Source: UMGS1474 sp050946775 | Lineage (GTDB): Bacteria; Bacillota; Clostridia; Oscillospirales; Acutalibacteraceae | Direction of reading: 5' to 3' | Length of the DNA: 13,490 bases | NCBI GenBank assembly: GCA_050946775.1 | Contig: JBMNVL010000051.1 | Coordinates: forward strand, 1-13,490 | Part shown: piece by piece, positions 6,417-13,490 of the stretch | Layout: the number at the start of each line of letters is the position of its first letter | How positions within the stretch are numbered: position 1 is the stretch's first letter | Program-made: the position numbers and the translations under genes | Notes under the pieces: model-generated | Database searches by the model: none | The model's input: only the letters and a program-made list of their open reading frames with translations | Told to the model about the DNA's origin: nothing

Positions 6417-7112
6417 TTACTCAAAGATCGGCGACCAGGTCGGGGTGTTGCGCATGGAGGTGTAGCCTTCCTCGGCGACGATAAAATGGTCGATCAGGGT
6501 GATGTGGACCGGGTTGAGCGCCTCCCGCAGATAGCGGGTGGTGGTCACGTCCTCGTAGGACGGCACCGGACTGCCGCCGGGATGGTTGTGCGCCAGCATA
6601 ATGGCGGTGGCGTTGTGGCGCAGCGCCGTTTGGAGGATCAGCCGGGTGTTGATCTCAGCGGCGTTGACGCTGCCGTGGGTCAAGATCCCGGAATGAAGCA
6701 CCCGAAACCGGTTGTCCATACAGACCAGCAGCACCGCCTCGTGATCCAGTCCGACGAAAAAGGACGCCGCGTACTCCCCCATTCGCTGGGCGCTTTTCAA
6801 AACGACGGCGTGGCGCTGGCGGTCGCGGGCGTATTCGGTGCCCAGCGCCTTGGAAAAGCAGATCAGCACAGCGGCGTTTTCGGTGACTCCCTTGACCTTG
6901 ATCAGCTCGTCGTAGGGCGCGTCCATGATCCCCGACAGGGATCCGAAGGCGTCCAGCAGACGGTGCGCCAGCTCGTTGGTATCCACCCGGGGAATGCCGA
7001 AAAACAGCAGCATCTCCACCACCTGATGGCGCTCGAAGCCGGCCAGTCCTTCCCGCAGAAAGCGTTGTTTGAGCCGCTGCCGGTGTCCTTCGTGTATCGG
7101 CTTGTCCGCCAT
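6417..7112 (-). CDS. radC: RadC family JAB/MPN domain protein
   Basis: 231 residues, normal for the family. The N-terminal part has a helix-hairpin-helix-like unit (about 62-84, IMDAPYDELIKVKGVTENAA). The C-terminal MPN domain carries the JAMM-type metal site: His175 and His177 in AHNHPGG, with Asp188 in PSYEDV, and a likely acidic partner Glu125. Preceding residues NAAEINTRLILQTALRHNA are typical RadC sequence. The usual HNHPSG appears as HNHPGG, a small change outside the metal ligands. The historical DNA-repair role of RadC is not firmly supported; its substrate is unknown. ATG 7112 has a GGGGGA element nearby upstream. The gene is divergent from the pseudouridine synthase-addBA operon and converges on thiT. 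Confidence 0.95.
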   Translation of the reverse strand: MADKPIHEGHRQRLKQRFLREGLAGFERHQVVEMLLFFGIPRVDTNELAHRLLDAFGSLSGIMDAPYDELIKVKGVTENAAVLICFSKALGTEYARDRQRHAVVLKSAQRMGEYAASFFVGLDHEAVLLVCMDNRFRVLHSGILTHGSVNAAEINTRLILQTALRHNATAIMLAHNHPGGSPVPSYEDVTTTRYLREALNPVHITLIDHFIVAEEGYTSMRNTPTWSPIFE

Positions 7113-7147
7113 ACCGTTCCCCCATTTTTCGTCAAATCTCGCTTTTC

Positions 7148-7153
7148 AGTATA
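7148..7153 (-). promoter_or_regulatory. Probable radC promoter (extended -10)
   Basis: On the minus strand TGGTATACT gives a TGn-extended -10 (TATACT at 7153-7148), about 36 bases upstream of the radC start. The -35 region is weak (TTTTCA at about 7176-7171), consistent with an extended -10 promoter. Confidence 0.5.
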
Positions 7154-7169
7154 CCACAGATAATTTGAT

Positions 7170-7197
7170 TTGAAAAGAGGGGGAAATATGCTATAAT
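7170..7197 (+). promoter_or_regulatory. Promoter of the pseudouridine synthase-addB-addA operon
   Basis: TTGAAA at 7170-7175, a 16-base spacer and a perfect TATAAT at 7192-7197. Predicted start is near 7204, leaving a leader of only about 17 bases. AAAGG (7205-7209) would then be the SD at the very 5' end of the mRNA; the stronger AGGAGG at 7199-7204 would be mostly lost. It is divergent from the radC promoter. Confidence 0.72.
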
Positions 7198-7220
7198 GAG
7201 GAGGAAAGGCGGGACGAGCC

Positions 7221-8189
7221 ATGCGCACCATCACCATTGAAAAAAACGACGCCGGTCAGCGGATCGACAAATTTTTGACCAAAACCTTCCGCGAGCTGCC
7301 GACGTCGATGATGTACAAATACATCCGGCAAAAGGATATTAAAATCAACGGCAAGCGCTGCGAGGCGTCCACCCGGCTGAGCGAGGGCGACGTGATCGCC
7401 CTGTACGTCAAGGACGAGTTTTTGACCCGGCAGGAGGCGGTCTACGATTTTCTGCGGGCCTCGAAGCGGCTGGACGTGATCTACGAGGACGATCACGTGA
7501 TGCTACTCAACAAGCCGGTCGGTCTGCTTTGCCATCCCGACAAAAACGAGTACGGCGACACCCTGCTCTTTCGGGCGCAGCGGTATCTGTACGAAAAGGG
7601 CGCATACGATCCCTCGGCGGAAAACAGCTTCGCGCCGGCGCTGGTCAACCGGATCGACCGCAACACCGCCGGCATCGTTATCGTCGCCAAGACCGCCGCC
7701 GCACTGCGGATCCTCAACCAAAAGCTCAAGGACCGGGAGATCCGCAAATTCTATCTGTGCGTCGTCCACGGCGTGCCGAACCCCGAACACGCCCTGCTCA
7801 AGGGCTTTTTGCTCAAGGACGAGGAGCGCAATCTCGTCACCGTCAGCGACCGGCCGATGCCAAACGGACGGACCATCCTGACCGAATACCGGGTGCTGGA
7901 GGCCAAAAACGGGCTGGCGCTGGTGGAGATCGAGCTGCACACCGGACGGACCCATCAGATCCGGGCGCATATGGCGTCGATCGGCCATCCCCTGCTGGGC
8001 GACGGCAAATACGGCACCAACGCCCTCAACAAGGGCACCGGCTTTCACAAGCAGGCGCTTTGCTCCTACAAACTGCAATTCGCCTTTACCACCCCGGCCG
8101 ACGAGCTGGAGTATCTCAACGGACAAGCCTTTCAACTGCCCCGCGTTCCCTTTGCGGAGGATTTTCGCGCCGGAAAGATCGGCGGATAA
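7221..8189 (+). CDS. RluA family RNA pseudouridine synthase
   Basis: 322 residues. An N-terminal S4 RNA-binding domain (about 12-65, QRIDKFLTKTF to SEGDVIALYV) precedes the RluA catalytic domain. It includes DDHVMLLNKPVGLLCHP (90-106), NRIDRNTAGIVIVAKT (143-158, catalytic Asp146) and GRTHQIRAHMASIGHPLLGDGKYG. The enzyme isomerises uridine to pseudouridine in rRNA or tRNA. The S4-plus-catalytic layout fits RluC/RluD-like enzymes, but the target site cannot be assigned from sequence alone. It is the first gene of the operon, 12 bases ahead of addB, and its stop codon overlaps the addB SD. Confidence 0.96.
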   Translation: MRTITIEKNDAGQRIDKFLTKTFRELPTSMMYKYIRQKDIKINGKRCEASTRLSEGDVIALYVKDEFLTRQEAVYDFLRASKRLDVIYEDDHVMLLNKPVGLLCHPDKNEYGDTLLFRAQRYLYEKGAYDPSAENSFAPALVNRIDRNTAGIVIVAKTAAALRILNQKLKDREIRKFYLCVVHGVPNPEHALLKGFLLKDEERNLVTVSDRPMPNGRTILTEYRVLEAKNGLALVEIELHTGRTHQIRAHMASIGHPLLGDGKYGTNALNKGTGFHKQALCSYKLQFAFTTPADELEYLNGQAFQLPRVPFAEDFRAGKIGG

Positions 8190-8201
8190 GGAGACGGCCA
8201 T

Positions 8202-11200
8202 ATGCTGCAATTGATTTTCGGGCGTTCGGGCTTTGGCAAGACCGAACGGATCTACGATCAGATCGACGCCTGGGCGGACGACACCTCGGCGCCGCGGTAT
8301 CTGCTGGTGCCCGAGCAATTCTCCTTTGAAAGCGAACGGGCGCTGCTGCGCCGGCTGGATGCGCAGCGGGCCGATCGGATCCGGGTGGTCAGCTTTTCCC
8401 GGCTGAGCGAGCTTTTGTGCCCGCCCACCGGCGCCGGCCGGCTGGACGACGCCGCCCGGGTGCTGCTGATGAGCGAGGCGATCCACGCCTGCGCCGACCG
8501 GCTGACCCTCTACCGGCGGCAGGCATCCGATCCCGATACCGTCTCCTGTCTGCTCGATCTGCTGATCGAATGCCGCCAATGCGGCATTTCCACCGCTATG
8601 ATGCGCCAGACCGCCGCCGCTCTGCCCGACGGCGCGCTGAAAAACAAAACCGACGAGCTGGCGTTGATTCTCGAAGCGTACGACGCGCTGGTAAGCCGGG
8701 CCTACCGCGATCCGCTGGACGATCTGGCACATCTGGAAGCGCATCTGCAAGCCCATCCTCTGCCCGAAAGGACCCGAATCGCCGTAGACGGCTTCAACGG
8801 CTTTACCGGGCAGGAAATGCGGGTGCTGGGACTGCTGATCGCCCAGGCGGAGCAGGTCACGGTGGCGCTTTGCGCCGACGGCGCGGCGGCCGCCGAGGAC
8901 ACCACCTCGCCCCTGGCGACGGTCAACCGCACCGCCGACCGGTTGATCCGGCTGGCGAAGGACGCCCGCGTCCCCATCGCGGCGCCCATCCATCTCAAGG
9001 AGCGCCGCCGCACCGACGATCCGGCTCTCAACGCGATTGAAAGCGGCTTATTCGCCCCGGTGGCGTCAGTATACGACCGGCCGACCGAGGCGGTGACGCT
9101 GCTGCGCTGCGACGATATTTACGACGAGTGCGAAACGGTGGCCCGGCTGATCCGCCGTCAATGCCGGGAAAAGGGCGGCCAATACCGCGATTTTGCCATC
9201 GTCGCCCGGCGGCTGGACGACTACCGCGGGGTGCTGGACGCAGCGCTGGAAAAGCAGGAGATCCCCTACTATCTCGACGCCCGGCGGGACGTGATGAGCG
9301 ATTCGCTGTACGCGCTGGTGATCGCCGCGCTGCAGGTCGCCGGCGGGGATTGGAACAGCGAATACCTGCTGCGCATCGCCAAAAGCGGGTTGACCGGCCT
9401 GTCCGGCCACTCGGCGGCACTGCTGGAAAACTACGCCTATTTGTGGCGGATCAACGGCCGGCGGTGGCGGCAGGAATGGGTCGATCACCCCGACGGGTTG
9501 TCGGTGCGTGAGGACGACGACAGCCGTTTTCGTCTGCATTATCTCAACCTTTTGCGCCGGCGGCTGGTCGACCCGCTGGAGGAATTGTCCGCCGCGCTTC
9601 ATCGCGGCGCGGTCGACGGCGAGGCCTTCGCCAAGGCGGTCTACCGCTATTTGCTGCGGGTAAAGGCCGACAAGCTGCTGCGCCTGCAGGTGGAGCAGGC
9701 CACCCGCGCCAATGAAAAGACCGCGGCGCAGCGTGCCGCCCGGCTGTGGCCGCTGCTGATCGACCAGCTGGATATGATCGCCCGCACTCTTAAGGAGCAT
9801 CCCCTGCCGGCGCAGCGGATGATCGAGCTGTTTTTGATGATCTGTTCTCAGGCCGATCTGGGTGAGATCCCGCAAACGCTGGACGGGGTGCAGATCGGCA
9901 GCGCCGACCGGATGCGGTTTGCTTCGCCCCGGACGGTGTTCGTGCTGGGCGCCAACGAAGGTGTCTTTCCCGCTTATCCGGCGCAGGGCAATTTGTGGAG
10001 CTGCGCCGAGCGCACCCGGCTGATCGAAGCCGGGTTGCCCTTGACCGACAACGACGAGGACGTGCTGGCCGAGCGGTTTTACGTTTACCACGCCCTTTCG
10101 GCGCCGCATGAAAAGCTGGTCATCAGTTATCCGCAATCCAGCACCGCCGGAGAACCGCTGCAGCCGTCGATCGTCGTCAGCGGCGTGCAGACGATCCTGC
10201 CGGGGTGTTCGCCTGTGGACAGCCACCGTCTGCGGGACGCGGAATCCGCCGCCGATATGCTCGACCAGGTGGCGCGCGGATGGCACAGCGCCGACGTGGC
10301 GGTCGCTTCGATGCGGGAGGCGCTGCGCGACCGGCCCGCCATGCGCGACCGGCTGGCGATCATGGAAAGCGCCGCCGAAGACCGTCCCGCCGCTTTTTCT
10401 GACGAGGCAGTCGCACGGCGGTTTTTCGGGGACGATCTGTGGCTGTCTCCCTCTCAGGTGGAAAAATACCACGAATGCCGGTTTTCCTATTTTTGCCGGT
10501 ACGGGCTGCGGGTGTTTCCCCGCCGGGTCGCCGATCTGGATCCGTCGGTTTTCGGCACCATGACCCACTATGTGATGGAACGGCTGCTGCCCGGATACGC
10601 CCGGCAGGGATTTGACAAGATCACCCGCCGGCAGATCGCCGCCGACACCGCCGGCGCGGTGGACGATTACGTGGCCGAGCTGATGGGCGGCACCGAAAGC
10701 AAGCCCGCCCGGTTCGCCTACCTGCTGACCCGGCTGAAAAAGCTTTGCGAGCGGCTGATGTGGCAGGTGGTGCGGGAAATGCGCCAAAGCCGGTTCGTCC
10801 CGGTGGATTACGAGCTGACTCTCAACAAAGCCGACGACGATCAGCCCCATATCGACCCCGTTGTGCTGACCCTGCCCGACGGCGTGCGGATCCGGGTCAT
10901 CGGCAAGATCGACCGGGTGGACGTCTTCAAGCAGGACGGCACGTCTTACGTGCGGGTCATCGATTACAAAACCAGCCATAAGGAGTTCCGGCTGTCCGAC
11001 GTGGTGCAGGGGCTCAATCTGCAGATGATGATCTATATGCTGTCGATCTGGCAAAACGGCGGCGTTCGGTACGGCGACGTCCGTCCGGCGGGACTGCTGT
11101 ATCTGCCGGCCAATCTGCCGGTGCTCAATGTGGCGCACGGCGCGGACGACGACGCTCTGGACAAGGCCGATCTGAAGGGAATGCGGATGAACGGCCTGCT

Positions 11201-11570
11201 TTTGGACAACGACGCCGTTTTGCGGGCGATGGAGGCCGACGCGGGCGGTTTGTTCATCCCGGCGACCGCCACCGCGAGCGGACAAATCCGCAAATCGGAC
11301 AGTCTCGCGTCGCTGGCGCAGTTCGGGCAATTGAAGGTCCGGGTGGAAAAGCTGCTGGGCGAAATGGCGCTCACCCTGCGCCGGGGCGATATCGCGGCAC
11401 AGCCGGCTTATAACGCCGACCACGACGCCTGCCAAAACTGCGATTACAAAGCGGTGTGCGGATTTGAAAAAGGGCGGCCGGTGCGCGCGATCGCCAAAAC
11501 CGGCGCCAAGGAAGTCTGGCAGGCGCTGGACAACGAGGAGAATCACGATGAGCAGAAATTGGACCGATGA
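8202..11570 (+). CDS. addB: ATP-dependent helicase-nuclease subunit AddB
   Basis: 1122 residues, close to the usual 1150-1170 of AddB. The Walker A motif GRSGFGKT (7-14) opens a UvrD-like helicase fold. The C-terminus is a RecB-type nuclease with an iron-sulfur cluster: GKIDRVD (Asp904), IDYKTS (Asp921, Lys923), and cysteines Cys759 (in HECRFSYF) plus Cys1077-x2-Cys1080-x5-Cys1086. This is the spacing known from Bacillus AddB. With AddA it resects double-strand breaks until Chi and loads RecA. AAGGAG (8188-8193) gives an ideal SD for ATG 8202. The 3' end overlaps addA by 23 bases, which suggests translational coupling and balanced subunit production. All key residues are present, so it should be active. 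Confidence 0.97.
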   Translation: MLQLIFGRSGFGKTERIYDQIDAWADDTSAPRYLLVPEQFSFESERALLRRLDAQRADRIRVVSFSRLSELLCPPTGAGRLDDAARVLLMSEAIHACADRLTLYRRQASDPDTVSCLLDLLIECRQCGISTAMMRQTAAALPDGALKNKTDELALILEAYDALVSRAYRDPLDDLAHLEAHLQAHPLPERTRIAVDGFNGFTGQEMRVLGLLIAQAEQVTVALCADGAAAAEDTTSPLATVNRTADRLIRLAKDARVPIAAPIHLKERRRTDDPALNAIESGLFAPVASVYDRPTEAVTLLRCDDIYDECETVARLIRRQCREKGGQYRDFAIVARRLDDYRGVLDAALEKQEIPYYLDARRDVMSDSLYALVIAALQVAGGDWNSEYLLRIAKSGLTGLSGHSAALLENYAYLWRINGRRWRQEWVDHPDGLSVREDDDSRFRLHYLNLLRRRLVDPLEELSAALHRGAVDGEAFAKAVYRYLLRVKADKLLRLQVEQATRANEKTAAQRAARLWPLLIDQLDMIARTLKEHPLPAQRMIELFLMICSQADLGEIPQTLDGVQIGSADRMRFASPRTVFVLGANEGVFPAYPAQGNLWSCAERTRLIEAGLPLTDNDEDVLAERFYVYHALSAPHEKLVISYPQSSTAGEPLQPSIVVSGVQTILPGCSPVDSHRLRDAESAADMLDQVARGWHSADVAVASMREALRDRPAMRDRLAIMESAAEDRPAAFSDEAVARRFFGDDLWLSPSQVEKYHECRFSYFCRYGLRVFPRRVADLDPSVFGTMTHYVMERLLPGYARQGFDKITRRQIAADTAGAVDDYVAELMGGTESKPARFAYLLTRLKKLCERLMWQVVREMRQSRFVPVDYELTLNKADDDQPHIDPVVLTLPDGVRIRVIGKIDRVDVFKQDGTSYVRVIDYKTSHKEFRLSDVVQGLNLQMMIYMLSIWQNGGVRYGDVRPAGLLYLPANLPVLNVAHGADDDALDKADLKGMRMNGLLLDNDAVLRAMEADAGGLFIPATATASGQIRKSDSLASLAQFGQLKVRVEKLLGEMALTLRRGDIAAQPAYNADHDACQNCDYKAVCGFEKGRPVRAIAKTGAKEVWQALDNEENHDEQKLDR

Positions 11571-13490
11571 ACAACGCGCCTGCATCGACGCCAGAGGCGG
11601 CACGGTGCTGGTCAGCGCCGCCGCCGGATCGGGAAAAACGTCGGTGCTGGTGGAACGGGTGATCCAGCGGATCACCGACGATGAGCATCCCGTCGACGCC
11701 GACCGGCTGCTGGTGGTCACCTTCACCAAAGCGGCGGCCGCCGAGATGAAGCAGCGGCTGAGCGCCGCGCTGACGAAAAAGATCGCCGCCGATCCCTTCA
11801 ACCGGCGGCTTCAGCGCCAGCAAATGCTGCTGCCGCGCGCCCAGATCAGCACCGTCCACAGCTTTTGCTCGTCGCTTTTGCGGGACAATTTTCATCTTTT
11901 GGGCATCTCGCCCCGTTTTCAGGTCGCCGCCGAAGCCGACGTCAAGCTGCTGCGGCAGGAGGCGCTGGGCGAGGTGCTGGAAGCCGCTTACGCCGAGAAG
12001 GATCCGGGATTCACGCGGCTGGCGGATCTGATCCTCGGCGCGCGAGGTGACCGGCCGCTGCGCGACGCGGTGACGCGGCTGTACGATTTCATCCAGTCCC
12101 ACGCCTTCCCCGAGGAATGGATGGCGCGCCAGGAAGCCCGGTACGCCGATGCCGATCCCACCGGCTCCGATTGGGGCGGCGCGGTGCACGGCTACGTCCT
12201 CCAGGCGCTGCTTTACAGCCTCTCCCTGATGCGCGCCGCCGAGGAGATGGCGATCGCCGATGAGGCGATGAACGCGGCCTACGGCCCGACGTTCACGGCG
12301 GAACGGCAGATGCTGCAGGACGCCGCCGGGGCTTTTGCCGACGCCGATTGGGACACCGGGCGCGCGATCTGCCGGGGGATCGCCTTCGGCAGACTTCCCG
12401 GGTTGAGGAACTACCCCGATCCCGCGTATAAGGAGCGGGTGACCGATCTGCGCGGCAGGGCCAAAAAAACCGCCGAATCCCTGGGGAATCTGCTTTGCGG
12501 CACCGCCGCCGAATGCCGGCAGGACGTCGCCTCCACCCGTCCGGTCGTCAGCGCCCTGTGTGCGCTGGTGCGCGCCTTTTCCGACCGGTACGAGCAAAAA
12601 AAAGCCGAGCGGCGATGGGTGGATTTCAACGATCTGGAGCATATGGCGCTGCGGCTGCTGCTGACAAAAGATGAAAACGGGGACACCGCCCGCACCCCTC
12701 TGGCCAGGGAGCTGGCCGCGTATTACGAGGAGGTGCTGGTGGACGAGTATCAGGACACCAACGAAGCGCAGGACGCGCTGTTTCGCGCCGTTTCGCGGGA
12801 CGAGACCAACCTGTTCATGGTGGGCGACGTCAAGCAGAGCATCTACGGCTTTCGTCAGGCGATGCCCGAGATCTTCCTGCGCCGGCAGGATTTTTATCTG
12901 CCGTACGACGGCCGGCATTTCCCGGCGGCCATCACGCTGGGGCACAATTTCCGCAGCCGCAAAGAGGTGACCGACGGGGTCAATTTCGTTTTTTCCCAGC
13001 TGATGAGCCGGGATCTGGGCGGATTGACCTACGACGAGCGGCACGCGCTGATCTATTCCGCGCAGGGCTATTCCGACGCGCCCGGCTACCAGACCGAGCT
13101 TTGCCTGATCGACGACGACCGGGAGGATCTCGACACAAAGGACGCCGCCGAAGCCCGTTGGATCGCCGGCAGGATCCACGAGCTGCTGCCCACCCTGCGG
13201 ATCAAAAGCGAGGACGGCGACCGTCCCGCCCAATACGGCGATTTCTGCATTTTGCTGCGCAGCAAATCCAGCCACGCGGCGGCCTACGTGGAGGAGCTGA
13301 ACCGTCAGGGGATCCCGGCGTGGACCGACGTGTCGGGCGGCTTCTTCGGCGCGCCGGAGGTGGCTTCGGCGGTGGCGCTGCTGCGGCTGTTGGACAACCC
13401 GACCCAGGACGTGTCGCTGCTGGCGGTCCTGCTTTCCCCGATCGGGAACTTTTTGCCGGACGATCTGGCGATCCTCCGTTCCCACCGGCG
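11548..13490 (+). CDS. addA: ATP-dependent helicase-nuclease subunit AddA, 3' end missing
   Basis: The frame starts at ATG 11548 with GAGGAG seven bases upstream and stays open to the window end (647 codons). AddA is usually about 1200 residues, so the C-terminal half, including its nuclease domain, is outside. Superfamily 1 helicase motifs are all readable: Walker A AAAGSGKT (24-31), motif Ia VTFTKAAAAEM (57-67), STVHSFC (101-107), DFNDLE (359-364), Walker B DEYQDTN (399-405), motif III VGDVKQSIYGFRQ (425-437) and HNFRS (466-470). It is the 3'-5' motor and one of the two nucleases of the AddAB enzyme. Its start lies inside the end of addB. No frameshift or missing motif is seen in the visible part. 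Confidence 0.96.
   Translation, partial: MSRNWTDEQRACIDARGGTVLVSAAAGSGKTSVLVERVIQRITDDEHPVDADRLLVVTFTKAAAAEMKQRLSAALTKKIAADPFNRRLQRQQMLLPRAQISTVHSFCSSLLRDNFHLLGISPRFQVAAEADVKLLRQEALGEVLEAAYAEKDPGFTRLADLILGARGDRPLRDAVTRLYDFIQSHAFPEEWMARQEARYADADPTGSDWGGAVHGYVLQALLYSLSLMRAAEEMAIADEAMNAAYGPTFTAERQMLQDAAGAFADADWDTGRAICRGIAFGRLPGLRNYPDPAYKERVTDLRGRAKKTAESLGNLLCGTAAECRQDVASTRPVVSALCALVRAFSDRYEQKKAERRWVDFNDLEHMALRLLLTKDENGDTARTPLARELAAYYEEVLVDEYQDTNEAQDALFRAVSRDETNLFMVGDVKQSIYGFRQAMPEIFLRRQDFYLPYDGRHFPAAITLGHNFRSRKEVTDGVNFVFSQLMSRDLGGLTYDERHALIYSAQGYSDAPGYQTELCLIDDDREDLDTKDAAEARWIAGRIHELLPTLRIKSEDGDRPAQYGDFCILLRSKSSHAAAYVEELNRQGIPAWTDVSGGFFGAPEVASAVALLRLLDNPTQDVSLLAVLLSPIGNFLPDDLAILRSHR

Noticed and set aside
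9066..11801. Open frame of 911 codons on the minus strand opposite addB.
   Set aside because: Composition-driven shadow; it spans the addB/addA junction and shows no domain, whereas addB is complete with its Walker A and Fe-S cysteines.
11371..13485. Open frame of 704 codons on the minus strand opposite addA.
   Set aside because: It is the antisense of addA in high-GC DNA. Its translation is rich in Gly/His/Gln/Arg with no motif, while the plus strand reads all SF1 helicase motifs in order.

Overview
The window is a stretch of high-GC bacterial chromosome. It most likely comes from an anaerobic Firmicute of class Clostridia, possibly an Oscillospirales/Ruminococcaceae-like gut lineage. The basis is an addB-addA recombination locus in the usual Firmicute order, an ECF-type thiamine S-component (ThiT) behind a TPP riboswitch, a secreted protein ending in a type I dockerin, strong SD sequences and TTGACA/TATAAT promoters. 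The taxon is an inference; no rRNA or other marker lies in the window. I see no tRNA, rRNA, CRISPR array, insertion sequence or phage gene.

Layout from left to right. (1) 1-1654, plus strand: the 3' part of a ThuA-like gene, translationally coupled to a Gfo/Idh/MocA oxidoreductase; together they look like the end of a sugar or polyol catabolic operon. A perfect 16-bp hairpin follows and serves both this operon and the convergent gene. (2) 1716-3188, minus strand: a secreted protein with a signal peptide, a beta-rich N-terminal region and a C-terminal dockerin. (3) A divergent intergenic region of about 150 bp with an 8+8 inverted repeat and a clear sigma-A promoter, leading into a 584-residue protein with two helix-turn-helix units and a large domain of unknown function (3343-5097). 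(4) A TPP riboswitch with a readable terminator/antiterminator switch (5081-5277), controlling thiT (5300-6361), which carries an unusual membrane extension of about 160 residues. A second long bidirectional hairpin follows. (5) radC on the minus strand (6417-7112), divergent from an operon on the plus strand: an RluA-family pseudouridine synthase (7221-8189), addB (8202-11570) and addA (11548 to the window end, incomplete).

How the parts work together: AddA and AddB form the helicase-nuclease that processes double-strand breaks in Firmicutes, and the pseudouridine synthase shares their transcript. ThiT imports thiamine when the riboswitch senses low TPP; the ECF energising module must be encoded elsewhere. 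The dockerin protein would need a cohesin partner encoded elsewhere. The strongest leads for something undescribed are the C-terminal extension of ThiT, the double-HTH protein with its candidate operator, and the function of the dockerin protein. The rest is largely conventional. I found no convincing evidence for a wholly new multi-gene system.
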